Positions 12,201-27,200 of a DNA stretch of 64,000 nucleotides are shown piece after piece; within the stretch, counting starts at the first letter, position 1; every line of letters begins with the position of its first letter. The stretch spans positions 61,676,270-61,740,269 of the forward strand of contig CAIIXF020000001.1 of the NCBI GenBank assembly GCA_903813345.2, written 5' to 3'. A model generated the notes under the pieces. That model was not told the DNA's origin and ran no database searches. It worked only from the letters and a program-made list of their open reading frames with translations. Position numbers and translations under genes: made by a program. Source of the DNA: Owenia fusiformis. Its lineage: Eukaryota > Annelida > Polychaeta > Sabellida > Oweniidae.

Positions 12201-15200
12201 TACGATTCTCTATTTATATCTATTTCTACAATTTATTCAACTACAGATAAAACAATCTCCTTAAATATGATATATTTTTCTTGAATATAGGAACAGTATT
12301 GAGTAAAATATAGAAGTATATATTTTAGTATGAAATGTTTAGTAAAATTATACATATATCACACAGAGTCCTATATAAATGATAATAAGACTTAAGAATG
12401 ACACATACAAACACTTATCAATACATCTAGGAGAGACAGAGATAAAATGTTACTATTTTCTTGAAAGCAAAAATAAAGTGACTTTCAGTTTGAATCTACT
12501 CATATAAAATATGAAGTGAGATGATTAGTATGAGAGCATGAAGTGTAGTTCATCATGCTTTGAAAAACTTGGTCCCCATATCAAACTTAAATCATCCTCA
12601 TTCAAATTCTTCTGATGTTAGGGATGGTCCAATTGTCAATCAGTTACTAGATTAAAACAATTAGGATGTTCAAGCAAGATATGTTCCAGTTCTTTATGTT
12701 CTTAGACACCATAAGTTGTAGTCAAGAAATGTTCTTTGAATGTATTACCTCAAATGTCAAGAAATGTTCTTTGGATGTAATACCTTAAATCTCAAGAAAT
12801 GTTCTATGGATGTAGTACCTCAAATGTCAAGAAATGTTCATTGGATGTGGTACCTCAAATCTCAAGAAATGTTCTTTTGATGTAGTACCTTAAATGTCAA
12901 GAAATGTTCATTGGATGTAGGACCTCAAATGTCAAGAAATGTTCTTTGGATGTAGTGCCTCAAATGTCAAGAAATGTTCATTGGATGTAGTGCCTCAAAT
13001 GTCAAGAAATGTTCATTGGATGTAGTGCCTCAAATGTCAAGAAATGTTCTATGGATGTAGGACCTCAAATGTCAAGAAATGTTCATTGGATGTGGTACCT
13101 CAAATCTCAAGAAATGTTCTTTTGATGTAATACCTCAAATGTCTTTTCAAGTCTCTGTCAGAGATTATCTCTGGTTAAAGTTACTATATTGTGATTATAT
13201 TAATATTTAGATCCCATTTCAGTAGCTGCATTTGTTTGTCCATTCGGAGAGCTTTTTTCTTCTTTACACCTTCCCATCATTCCCGCAAAAATAGTTACCA
13301 CAATAGCCACAACCAGGCTACTGGCTGAACCAGCCATCATCTGGTACCATCCCCCTAGTGATAGCGTAGAGTCGTAAAATGGTCTCACATGATAGTAGGT
13401 GGTTTCGATGTAGGTACCAAATATGGTATAGCTCAAAATGTTGCTGAAGGTTGATACCCACAAAGCAACTGATACTGCAGCAAAGTACTTTCCACTGAAG
13501 ATGTTCGGGCGTTTACGCAATGAGCATGCACCGACTAGGAAAGCGATATAGCCAAGAACCAACAATATGCAAGCAACGATAGCCAGTGCTCCAGCTGCTT
13601 TGTACGAATGAGGAAAAGGCATGTTGGTCGTTGACTGGCATACTCGTTCATCTTCTCCAATTTGGTCACACATATAAAATATTCCCATTCTTTGCTCCTG
13701 TGCTGTCAACCCAGTGGTTGCATTTGTTGATCTTAGAGTTGCCCAATCGTTCATGAAGATACACCTGATAACAAACTGCAGGGCTACTGGAAAGTTCACA
13801 TAAATGGCTCCCATTAATCCGAACCATGGTGAACTGGATCCTTTCATGATGTAAGATTGGTGTCTCAAATACAAACAATTGAAAATTAGCTTTCCTCTGT
13901 TATTTAGAGTTCACCAAGCAGTTCTTTGGATGATTTCCTGTATTCCTAAAACAGGTATAACTGTCCAATTCCTTGGTAAAGTGTTGTCCCTCAATATCCC
14001 GCTATACTTAACCACCTTTCTATGTTAGCTGAATGAATGGCCTTCAAACCAGTGCTTAAATATTAGATTCAATATTGATTCAGAGTCATGGGCTGTACAT
14101 ATTGGCTCTGTGCCAAGTTGTTATAATAACATGTACATTCCTCGAGTCAAGAATGATCAACAATTCAGGGCTGTTGTCTTTGAGAGTGGCTAAACTGGAT
14201 GACAAGCAAAAAAAATTAAGTGTAAGGTTAAGAATGAATAGAACATAACACCGCGGATGTGAATGTGAATATATAGCGATATAGGGATGTGAATATATAG
14301 GGATATAGGGATGTGAATATATAGGTATATTGTTCAAAAGAGGGATTAATACCTGCCTGAACATTGGATCATTTCAACCTTATATACTTCCTCAACAATC
14401 AAATTCAAATCAATTTTGTACATGTGGTATTTAAAATAATCATGTTAGAAATGAAAACCTATTTTAATTTTTATTTAGCTTTTGACAGAAGAGATAAAGA
14501 AGAAGTACAAGTATGAAGTTGTCTGGGGATGTTGTATTTGTCAGCCTACTGGATGGTAAACTTAGCTGCCATCTATCAAAGACGAATAGAAAGAAAAACA
14601 CAGAATTCTGACTTTTCTGCATGAACATTGCAAAGCATTGCAGCCATGTCTTACATGCCCAGTTTCCTGGACCATATATATATATACAAATGTTATTGAC
14701 ATCTTGTATCATTACATGATTACATTAGTCACAACTACTCACTAAAACTACTATCTACTACTAAACTTAACTAAATATAGAAAAGCTAAAACTACATATT
14801 TCATCATAATATGTATGATTTAATATGTTTACTGAAAGCATACAAGAGACACAACATATATCTAAGTGTGATGTACAAATTATGCTGATGGTTCTAAATT
14901 GTTTTTTAAAGGGACATTTCTGGCCAGACCATTTCTATCCTGATGTTGAAGCTATAATCATATATTTCCTTTTCATATCTAGCAAAACACGGGAAAATGT
15001 TTTGATATGGTCAATATTTATTATATACCACATACCACGTATTAGTACTACGGCCAAGCCCATTTGTGTCCAAAACACCTAGATTCAATTTGACTTTAGA
15101 TTCTTGTTATCACTTAAAAATGTAGTGCTGAATTCCAGTAAGGGGCCATCTTTTAAGAGTTCACTCAGGAAGTGATGTCATCATTTTATACGTCTTAACC

Positions 15201-18200
15201 AGTATTTTACCATAGATAATTCAATTTTGAGATAAAGGAAATCTACCAAGTTTGCCATATACTGCAGGATTAGCTGTTTGAGTTTTGACACATGGAATAG
15301 ATTTTATAAGGACAAATCATGGGCTTTCAATAGAATACTATTTTATACCCATGGACAAATGCATTGTTTCAATCGATTTCATCTGCTTCTTATATCATAC
15401 CAAATCTCACACCCATAACATAGTATTGGACAGACTGATGAATCAAAAAGGTGAAGAGCAACAGCTGGTGGCACATCATTGAATTTCTTATACTGTTGCT
15501 TAATTTTTAATATTGCCTTTCATGATTGTAAAGGTAAATTAGTATTTAATATTGCTATCAGTAAGGATTACACCTAAATATTCATATTTATTTATATTTA
15601 TTTCTTGATCATTAAAAGTAAAAGGGTCTAAAACTTAAAAATCAGTACCTTTGCCTTTAAGGTGTTATCTATCAGTCTATTAATTCTACAGAAGGAAAAG
15701 AAAGCAACCTATCTTTCCAGGTTGTCAATCATTCTATTCATGATGTCACATGGACTTCCCCACAGGCTATTCACCCTAAGGAGAAATTGTATTGGTAAAT
15801 GAAAACAAAGAATGAAATTCTGCGCTAAAGACAGATGTGAAAAAGTCAAACCCCTCGCTTTCTAAACAGGTGCTCTAACACTGAGCTATTGAGCCAACTG
15901 GCTTTTCCACATCAACATTGCATATATAGCATTGCAGCCATGTCTTACATGCCCAGTTTCCTGGACCCAATAAAGTTACCTGTCTTTCCAGATTGTCAAT
16001 CACTCTATTCATGATGTCACGTGGACTTTCCCACGGGTCATTCCCCCTCAAAGGAAATAGTATTAGTTAACAAAAACACAGAATGAAGTTCTGCGCTAAG
16101 GGCTGATGTGTAAAAGTCAGTGAGTCCACCCTAGTGGGGATCGAACCCACGACCCCTCGCTTGCCGGACGAGTGCTCTAACATTGAGCTATTGAGCCAAC
16201 TGACTTTTCCACATCAACATTGCATATATAGCATTGCAGCCATATCTTATTATATATGCTCAGTTTCCTGACCCCTCTGGCAAAAGTTGCCTATGAGTCT
16301 GATGACCCTGTTAATTCATGGCATTTATGGCTGATAGGATGAGGGGCCTCCTCTGTCTCTATGACTAGCCTATCTGAAGAAAGCTTATCTTCTAATTCTC
16401 AAGAATGTTACAACTTTGCTGAATAAAGTATTACACCAGTTTGGCAGGAAACTAGAAGCATTTTGTCACTGATTGTAGCAAATTATTTTTTTAATGCTTA
16501 ATAAATAGTGAATGATAGTCGCATTAAGTTCTACAAGTATGAGAATAGCATGACATTTTGATATTTCAGGGCAACTCGTTTGTAAAGTGATGGCGGTGAA
16601 CAAAAGATTTGTAGACTTCTTTGAAAAACTAAGAAATATACATCACAAATCATATCTTTCAAACAGAAAAGCCTGCAGGTCAAATTCACCATGGTAGCAT
16701 TAACATTTGTCTGTCATACAATCAATATTTGAAACACAACTATTATTCAAACTTATGATCAGACAATTGTATGATGTGTACTTCAAGGTAATAAAGTACC
16801 ATCATAAGACAGTATTTACCTGCTTGAATGCTAATTGGAGTAGTAAACCAAATATTGTCTCTATTGGAAATGCATATACAGATTTAAGTACATTGACCAT
16901 CTAATTCAAATCTTGCCAAACTTAAGAGAAATCTAAAAAGTTTTTCAAAAATCATAAAAATCTATCATAAATGGTTTATTTTCACTTTTTTATAGTCAAG
17001 CAGACTGTATTTACTAAAATGAAACTTAATTATCATTTTTTCTGCAAAAAACACATTTTTACCCAAAAACACATTTTGACACCTATATCATGTTGTTAAA
17101 TCTCAGTATCAATTAAGGAACCCTTTTCATTTCAATTAGTAAACATGATTTGCCTGCTCATGAAAATATAAGATGTCATTATATTTGATGATTCTAGTCT
17201 ACTAAGGCACCAGCATATAAAATTTGAACTAAATCTGTTGACTGGTCTTGAAGTTATCAAAGATTACATTTCTAACAAAAAATGGTGAGCATTTTGAATT
17301 GAGCAGCCACATGTTGAAAATTTGCCTATGTACAGCCTATACTAAATCTGTCAACCAGTATTTGAGTTATCACCTGGGCAAAAGAATGAATGGACAGATG
17401 GACTTATGGAAGGAAAACTTCTCTACATCCCTCAGAAACTATGTTCAGTGGGATAATTAGTCTTCAATACTGTATTACTTGTATTATCAATCCAAATGGT
17501 TTTAAAACTCCTTGGGATTTTAAAGCTTCCATTTTACAGACACACAGATCTACAAAAAGATATTTGTGAAAGAATGAAGACAATGTTGAACTGTGTATTA
17601 AATGTAATCATACTCACCAAATTGAGATGAATAAGCATGTTGGAATAAAAGCACCAGGAAATCTTCATTAAATTCAAAAGAACACGGGAATTGTTGCCAA
17701 ATCTGAAAGAAATGATTAAAAAATGAAATGATACCAAGTAATTGATTATATACACATATGTATTGCATTCATATTTAATAAACCAAAATGTTTTATTGAA
17801 CTTCATCTTCATAATATTACATATTAAACCTTTAAATTGAATTGAAATTTACAGAGTTAGTTATGCAAGTTCTCTACATATTTCTCATTTTTTGGACTTT
17901 TATCCCATTCCCAAAGTATATACATTTGTGGGCTTACATTGGTCCTGATTTATTGACCTTACAAAACAATTAATTTCTAATAACGTTGACACTACAAAAC
18001 AATTAATTTCTAATTACCTGCCATACACAGTCAAGGAATAGTAAAAATACAGGTGCCTCCTGTCTATGTTTGGAGATAGCAAATGCAGATTTAGCACACC
18101 TATCAGCAAATGGATGACCTGCTTGTAACCATTCTCTTTCCACTAAAGCTTCAAACCTAGAATGAATATATATATGACCTTCCATTACACTTTAAACATA

Positions 18201-21200
18201 TTTAAAGATTAGAAACAATATAGAAGAAAGAATAGCATTGATAGGATCCTAAATTTCAATTTTCTTCATTGTGTATTTTTTTCGGTATAATGTGAAAAAC
18301 AATTGTGACACTATTGCATAAGACACTCAATGATACAAAATTGTAGGACATTACCAATCCAGAAGATGAAGCCAAAAGGAAAAAAGGCATTAACATTGAC
18401 AAAATGTCACCCACCTAGTTGGCCACAATATTATTAGTTTGATAATAAGTCAGATTTGAATTTCTGAGAACTTGTAGATGATTTTGAAAAAATGGTCAAT
18501 TTGAAGCAAGTTGAAAAAAGACCTTTTTGATCATCAGAACATCATTGAAGGTCAAATCTTTTTTGGCCTTGAAAATTTCATTGAAGGACAAATCTATAGT
18601 CAGAGTTGAAGTTTTGAGAAATTGTAGATGATTTTGAAAAAAATGGTCAATTTAAAGCAAGTCGAAAAAATACCTTTTTGACCTTTTTGGACCTTGAGAA
18701 GGTCTTCAAAGGTCAAATCTCATATTATATATCTTTTTACATTGAAGGTCATATCTTAAATAATAAAAAGTCAGATTTGAACTTCTGAGAACTTGTAGAT
18801 GATTTTTAAAAAATATTGAAATCAGTCTAAACAGTATTTGTTAAGTTATTTGAAGTTCTAAGAATATGTTACAGATGCCAATCACCAAATGCTGATCGCT
18901 AACCACCACCTAACGATCGCTGCCACAAAAAACGGAAACCATAACAAAATGTCACCACTTTATGGTCATCACTTTTTGGTGGTGACATAATAGACTGGCA
19001 TAGGTTTATTATTAATACCAATAAGAGGGAAAGTGATACATACCCCCTGACTGTTCTACAGTCTGCGTCTAACACTATTTGTGCTAAGGAGCATACTTGG
19101 AGAGTTGAGTCCGTTCCGTCAGACCCATGGACCAAAACAGATGCACCTACATAAGGATTAATATATAGTACCCCACACAAGTTTTTGATAATAACTTTGA
19201 CCCGTAATTTGAACACTCTATCCTTTACTATTTGTTATAAAATTTAGCACACGTAAACTAGAGGAAATTTCCAACATTGGAAATTTTTTGTTTTTATTTT
19301 ACTTCAATAACAATAAAATTACAAGTAATCAAATGAAGGGTGTCATTAATGGGTTTTCACCAAATTGACGTCATAAAATCATTCTATGAATTGTTCATTT
19401 TAACCATTTTATTGACTTTAATCTCATTATCTTATCAATATTCATCTTATTGAATTTCATCTCAAAGCAGTCCTATGAATAGTTTATTACAAATCCTACA
19501 TTTGGAGATTGTATACTTGTCCTAGATCTATACCGTCCGATTGCAATTGTCTGGCTATGGTCAAGGTTGTATGATTTACAGTTTCTTCGGCCAGTTGAAA
19601 ATGTACTTGTTATGGGCCGATCTTTTTCTTTTGGATAATACTGTCTTAGCGACTCTACTGCCATGCGTCCGCTTGTAGAATTCTCTTCCAGTCACATTTT
19701 AAAAAAAGGCTTTGTACATTGAAGGATCTCAGCTAACGCATCATTTAAGGCCATCACACACTCCTCAAAGTTGCGTGGCCCAACTACCCCATGCCCATAC
19801 TCATCTCTTGGATTTCCTGGCGGTTTCCACCTACATACTCTTTGTTGAACACTATTGTTAAATACTTCACTTGGATTCAACAAATGGCCCTTTGGGGGTA
19901 GCATTACAACATTTATTCCAGTATTCAGTAACTTAGCCTTAATTTCAGGGTTATAGTGCTGCTTCATAGGGCTTTTTGATCGGCCTGATCGACCCAATCT
20001 ATCCCAAACGAGGGTAGAGCCTCGAGGAAGGAACAATTCATAGAATGATTTTATGACGTCAATTTGGTGAAAACCCATTAATGACACCCTTGATCTGATT
20101 ACTTGTAATTCTATTGTTATTGAAGTAAAATAAAAACAAAAAATTTCCAATGTTGGAAATTTCCTCTAGTTTATGTGTGCTAAATTTTATAACAAATAGT
20201 CAAGGATAGAGTGTTCAAATCACGGGTCAAAGTTATTATCAAAAACTTGTGTGGGGTACTTTATAATGGTTGTGACAAGTTAATGATTTTTTTGCTTACA
20301 GGGTAGGCCAGTAAAAAGGCTACTCTAAATTATATTTATAATTTTGGAAATATATTAATCATAAATTATACAAATATTTGATTCTATTGACGTGAATACC
20401 TTTGCATCTTTCACAAATAATATTCCACCAAGCCAGAAGGGTCGAATATCACTTGCTTCACTCACATTAATTAAATAACAAACTACTGATGTCGAATTAA
20501 TCATAACAATGTACTCCCAGGGATATATGAAAGTTAAATTACACTGGACTAAGTCATGACTGGTGAATATCATTTGATATTCAATGGAAGTCATGTGACT
20601 TCTGTTGAATAGCGCTTGTTATTTTTTAGTCACATGTAGGACATGTACCAGTCAGAGAGTGAGGTATATGACAGTGATATAACAATATATTATATTGAAT
20701 ACAGATGATACAAAATTAATAAATAATGACTGTTATTTTGGCAAAAGGAGGCAGCATTTAGAGACCCTTCTCTCTCAAGCGTTCTATATGGCACCTTCAA
20801 GTACATTAAATATACAATGTAAGTTTCTAAAAGAACTTACTATCTTTGTCCACACACTGAGCGACAACACATGCACAGGTTATGACATCTTTGACATGGC
20901 TCAGCCAGTTGCTTGATTCCAGTTTAGAAAGCCATTTTTCAACTCCTGCTGCTTTATCAGAACATGCTGTAAACACAGGAAGCCAGATAGTTTTAAAATA
21001 GTTGTTTTGGAGGAACACGCATGCAACACACATATGATCCAAACACCACTGGGAGCAGCCAAAAGTGTTCGGATTAGCAGCTGTTATGTATAGAGGTGTT
21101 TGGATAAGTATTCTATAGAGAGGTGTTTGGATAAATATTATATATTTTGATGAGTATTCTATAGAGAGGTGTTTTGATGAGTATTCTATAGAGAGGTGTT

Positions 21201-24200
21201 TTGGTGAGTATTCTATAGAGAGGTGTTTGGATAAGTATTCTTTTGAGAGGTGTTTGGATAAGTATTCTATAGAGAGGTGTTTGGATAAGTATTCTATAGA
21301 GAGGTGTTTGGATAAGTATTCTATAGAGAGGTGTTTTGATGAGTATTCTATAGAGAAGTGTTTTGATGAGTATTCTATAGAGAGGTGTTTGGATAAATAT
21401 TCTATAGAGAGGTGTTTGGATAAGTATTCTTTAGAGAGGTGTTTGGATAAGTATTCTTTAGAGAGGTGTTTGGATAAGTATTCTATGGAGAGGTGATTGG
21501 ATAAGAATTCTATAGAGAGGTGTTTGGATAAGTATTCTATAGAGAGGTGTTTGGATAGGTATTCCATAGAGAGGTGTTTGGATAAGTATTCTATTGAGAG
21601 GTGTTTGGATGAGTATTCTAATGAGAGGTGTTTGGAGAGAGAGGTGTTGGGATAAGAATTCTATAGAGAGGTGTTCGGATAAGTATTCTATCGAGAGGTG
21701 TTTGGATAAGTATTCTATAGAGAGGTGTTTGGATAAGTATTCTATTGAGAGGTGTTTGGATAAGTATTCTTTAGAGAGGTGTTTGGATAAGTATTCTTTA
21801 GAGAGGTGTTTGGATAAGTATTCTTTAGAGATGTATTTTGATAAGTATTCTATAGAGAGGTGTTTGGATAAGTATTCTTTAGAGAAGTGTTTGGATAAGT
21901 ATTCTATGGAGAGGTGTTTGGATAAGTATTCTATAGAGAGGTGTTTGGATAAGTATTCTATAGAGAGGTGTTTGGATAAGTATTCTTTAGAGAGGTGTTT
22001 GGATAAGTATTCTATAGAGAGGTGTTTGGATAAGTATTCTATTGAGAGGTGTTTGGATAAGTATTCTTTAGAGAGGTGTTTGGATAAGTATTCTTTAGAG
22101 AGGTGTTTGGATAAGTATTCTTTAGAGATGTATTTTGATAAGTATTCTATAGAGAGGTGTTTGGATAAGTATTCTTTAGAGAAGTGTTTGAATAAGTATT
22201 CTATGGAGAGGTGTTTGGATAAGTATTCTATAGAGAGGTGTTTGGATAAGTATTCTATAGAGAGGTGTTTGGATAAGTATTCTTTAGAGAGGCGTTTGGA
22301 TAAGTATTCTATGGAGAGGTGTTTGGATAAGTATTCTATGGAGAGGTGTTTGGATAAGTATTCTTTAGAGAGGTGTTTGGATAAGTATTCTAAAGAGAGG
22401 TGTTTGGATAAGTATTCTTTAGAGAGGTGTTTTGATAAGTATTCTTTAGAGAGGTGTTTTGATAAGTATTCTATAGAGAGGTTTTTGGATAAGTATTCTA
22501 TAGAGAGGTGTTTGGATAAGTATTCTTTAGAGAGGTGTTTGGATAAGTATTCTATAGAGAGGTGTTTGGATAAGTATTCTTTAGAGAGGCGTTTGGATAA
22601 GTATTCTATAGAGAGGTGTTTGGATAAGTATTCTTTAGAGAGGCGTTTGGATAAGTATTCTATAGAGAGGTGTTTGAATAAATATTCTTTAGAGAGGTGT
22701 TTGGATAAGTATTCTAAAGAGAGGTGTTTGGATAAGTATTCTTTAGAGAGGTGTTTGGATAAGTATTCTTTAGAGAGGTGTTTGGATAAGTATTCTTTAG
22801 AGATGTATTTTGATAAGTATTCTATTCTATAGAGAGGTGTTTGGATAAGTATTCTTTAGAGAAGTGTTTGGATAAGTATTCTATGGAGAGGTGTTTGGAT
22901 AAGTATTCTATAGAGAGGTGTTTGGATAAGTATTCTATAGAGAGGTGTTTGGATAAGTATTCTTTAGAGAGGTGTTTGGATAAGTATTCTATAGAGAGGT
23001 GTTTGGATAAGTATTCTATTGAGAGGTGTTTGGATAAGTATTCTTTAGAGAGGTGTTTGGATAAGTATTCTTTAGAGAGGTGTTTGGATAAGTATTCTTT
23101 AGAGATGTATTTTGATAAGTATTCTATAGAGAGGTGTTTGGATAAGTATTCTTTAGAGAAGTGTTTGGATAAGTATTCTATGGAGAGGTGTTTGGATAAG
23201 TATTCTATAGAGAGGTGTTTGGATAAGTATTCTATAGAGAGGTGTTTGGATAAGTATTCTTTAGAGAGGCGTTTGGATAAGTATTCTATGGAGAGGTGTT
23301 TGGATAAGTATTCTATGGAGAGGTGTTTGGATAAGTATTCTTTAGAGAGGTGTTTGGATAAGTATTCTAAAGAGAGGTGTTTGGATAAGTATTCTTTAGA
23401 GAGGTGTTTTGATAAGTATTCTTTAGAGAGGTGTTTTGATAAGTATTCTATAGAGAGGTTTTTGGATAAGTATTCTATAGAGAGGTGTTTGGATAAGTAT
23501 TCTTTAGAGAGGTGTTTGGATAAGTATTCTATAGAGAGGTGTTTGGATAAGTATTCTTTAGAGAGGTGTTTGGATAAGTATTCTATAGAGAGGTGTTTGG
23601 ATAAGTATTCTTTAGAGAGGCGTTTGGATAAGTATTCTATAGAGAGGTGTTTGAATAAATATTCTTTAGAGAGGTGTTTGGATAAGTATTCTAAAGAGAG
23701 GTGTTTGGATAAGTATTCTTTAGAGAGGTGTTTTGATAAGTATTCTATAGAGAGGTGTTTGGATAAGTATTCTAAAGAGAGGTGTTTGGATAAGTATTCT
23801 TCAGAGAGGTGTTTTGATAAGTATTCTATAGAGAGGTTTTTGGATAAGTATTCTATAGAGAGGTGTTTGGATAAGTATTCTTTAGAGAGGTGTTTGGATA
23901 AGTATTCTATAGAGAGGTGTTTGGATAAGTATTCTTTAGAGAGGCGTTTGGATAAGTATTCTATAGAGAGGTGTTTGGATAAATATTCTTTAGAGAGGTG
24001 TTTGGATAAGTATTCTAAAAAGAGGTGTTTGGATAAGTATTCTTTAGAGAGGTGTTTTGATAAGTATTCTATAGAGAGGTGTTTGGATAAGTATTCTAAA
24101 GAGAGGTGTTTGGATAAGTATTCTTCAGAGAAGTGTTTTGATAAGTATTCTATAGAGAGGTTTTTGGATAAGTATTCTATAGAGAGGTGTTTGGATAAGT

Positions 24201-27200
24201 ATTCTTTAGAGAGGTGTTTGGATAAGTATTCTATAGAGAGGTGTTTGGATAAGTATTCTTTAGAGAGGCGTTTGGATAAGTATTCTATAGACAGGTGTTT
24301 GGATAAATATTCTTTAGAGAGGTGTTTGGATAAGTATTCTTTAGAGAGGTGTTTGGATAAGTATTCTTTAGAGAGGTGTTTGGATAAGTATTCTATAGAG
24401 AGGTGTTTGGATAAGTATTCTATAGAGAGGTGTTTGGATAAGTATTCTTTAGAGAGGTGTTTGGATAAGTATTCTTTAGAGAGGTGTTTGGATAAGTATT
24501 CTATAGAGAGGTGTTTGGATAAGTATTCTTTAGAGAGGTGTTTGGATAAGTATTCTATAGAGAGGTGTTTGGATAAATATTCTTTAGAGAGGTGTTTGGA
24601 TAAATATTCTTTAGAGAGGTGTTTGGATAAGTATTCTTTAGAGAGGTGTTTGGATAAGTATTCTATAGAGAGGTGTTTGGATAAGTATTCTTTAGAGAGG
24701 CGTTTGGATAAGTATTCTATAGAGAGGTGTTTGGATAAGTATTCTTTAGAGAGGCGTTTGGATAAGTATTCTATAGAGAGGTGTTTGAATAAGTATTCTA
24801 TAGAGAGGTGTTTGGATAAGTATTCTATAGAGAGGTGTTTGGATAAGTATTCTTAAGAGAGGTGTTTGGATAAGTATTCTATAGAGAGGTGTTTGGATAA
24901 GTATTCTTTAGAGAGGCGTTTGGATAAGTATTCTATGGAGAGGTGTTTGGATAAGTATTCTATGGAGAGGTGTTTGGATAAGTATTCTTTAGAGAGGTGT
25001 TTGGATAAGTATTCTTTAGAGAGGTGTTTGGATAAGTATTCTTTAGAGAGGTGTTTGGATAAGTATTCTATAGAGAGGTGTTTGGATAAGTATTCTTTAG
25101 AGAGGTGTTTGGATAAGTATTCTATAGAGAGGTGTTTGGATAAGTATTCTTTAGAGAGGCGTTTGGATAAGTATTCTATGGAGAGGTGTTTGGATAAGTA
25201 TTCTATAGAGAGGTGTTTGGATAAGTATTCTTTAGAGAGGCGTTTGGATAAGTATTCTTTAGAGAGGTGTTTGGATAAGTATTCTTTAGAGAGGTGTTTG
25301 GATAAGTATTCTATTGAGAGGTGTTTGGATAAGTATTCTATAGAGAGGTGTTTTGATAAGTAATCTTTAGAGAGGTGTTTGGATAAGTATTCTATAGAGA
25401 GGTGTTTGGATAAATATTCTTTAGAGAGGTGTTTGGATAAGTATTCTATAGAGAGGTGTTTGGATAAATATTCTTTAGAGAGGTGTCTTGACAAGTATTC
25501 TATAGAGAGGTGTTTGGATAAGTATTCTATAGAGAGGTGTTTGGATAAGTATTCTTTAGAGAGGTGTTTTGATAAACAGATTTCACTGCACTGGTTCCTA
25601 CTGATTATTCCTCAAATTCAAAGCAAATGTGTTTATGAATGACATCCATGTGGGAATGACTCTTAATGTACAACAAATGGTAATATCTGAAAAAGGTGTA
25701 ATATGTATTCGCTAGAAAATATTGCAACTCGCAGTGAAGTAACATTATACAGGGTGTTCAAAAAAACGCAACCCAAAGAAATCGCTATATCTTGAAAAAA
25801 ACTGGTTTAATTATGTTCATATTTTCAGGAAATAAAGAAGAGACTGTGTCTGTACAGCTCCTGTAAATGGTAAGTTGTAAAACATGATGCCTTGGACACC
25901 TGCTCAAAAGACAGTTGTCCTAGGAAAATATGAAAAACGCAGTCAGGGGTGACTGCAACCGGAAAAAATTAAATCACTTCCTAACCATAGTGTTTTGGCT
26001 CTTCAAATTTGACACAAATCATCTTCATTTACTGTATGGTAATTCTGAAGATCGAAATCAAAATCACTTCAGGGACTTTACAGTCATGGTCAAAATGCTT
26101 TCAAATCCCAGTCAAACCCCCTGGTTCGGAGAGACTTAAGAAGGCATTTTGACCATGACTGTAAAGTCCCTGGAGTGATTTTGATGAAACTCCACAAATT
26201 CACCACACATTGAATGAGGATAATATGTGCCATGTCTGAAGTGCCAAAACACCATGGTTAGAAAGTTATTTTGTTTTATTGCTGTGACAGTCACCTCTGA
26301 CTGCGTTTTCATATTTTCCAAGTACAACTGTCATTTGAGCAGGTGTCCAAGGCATCATGTTTTACAACTTACTGACAACAGGGGCTATACATACAGTCTC
26401 TTCTTTCTTTTCCTGAAAAATGAACATAATTGATTTAGTATTTTCCAAGATAAAGTGATTTTCCATTCACATTTTTGGTATTTTGCTAGTACAACTGTCT
26501 TTTGAGCAAGTGTCCAAGACATCATGTTTTACAACTTAGTAACAACAGGGGCTATACATACACAGTCTCTTCTTTCTTTCCTGAAAATATGAACATAATT
26601 GGATTATTATTTTCCAAGATATAGCGATTTCTTTGGTTGCGTTTTTTTCTAACACCCTGTATAATCTGTTTTATGAAGATTCTAGCGAACATGTTGTTAT
26701 TTGGTGTTAGTTTGAGATGGTTATCATGCAATAAAGCTATTAAAGCACCAGGGTCCAGGATAGAATATTGATATTATGAATGATAACCCTCATTTGAAAG
26801 ATTGGGTAAACAAATAAGATCAATAGTTGAGTCAAAAGTCAACCCTCACTGGATAGTTGGTGGCTATGTACTTCTCAGCAGTTGGCAATAAAATCTATTC
26901 AAATGCTAATTGGATAATCATTATTTCAGCTGATGGGTCCGATATTTGGTATATAACAAATGCACACGCAGTTTAGACATGAATATTTCATAACAATTAT
27001 AGTTTAGATTGGTACTTCAATTAAGTGCTCTGAGAATTAAACAGAGATCAACAATCAGGAGACCAGTAAAAGGTTTGCTATTGTCATTGCATATGTGAAG
27101 TGACACCATAACGATTTTCTCTCTTGTGAATAGGTAATCATTCATACACATGAGTTGAGCAATTTTGCTATCAATTGAACTATTTCAAAGACTGAACTGA

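Noticed and set aside
14464-14712. Minus-strand ORF first considered as an MTMR9 exon between exons 10 and 11
   Set aside because: No similarity to the expected segment, and the true exon 11 was found at 5307-5376.
16128-16196. Functional tRNA-Ala gene
   Set aside because: Acceptor arms do not pair, position 33 is C, and the sequence sits within a duplicated repeat, so a SINE head is more likely.
21090-25577. CRISPR array
   Set aside because: Units are contiguous without unique spacers and the DNA is animal nuclear DNA.
21227-25642. Long ORFs of up to 671 codons of DKYSxERCL repeats
   Set aside because: They follow from a 27-bp stop-free unit; open frames exist on both strands and are broken by small indels in the array without any sign of constraint.
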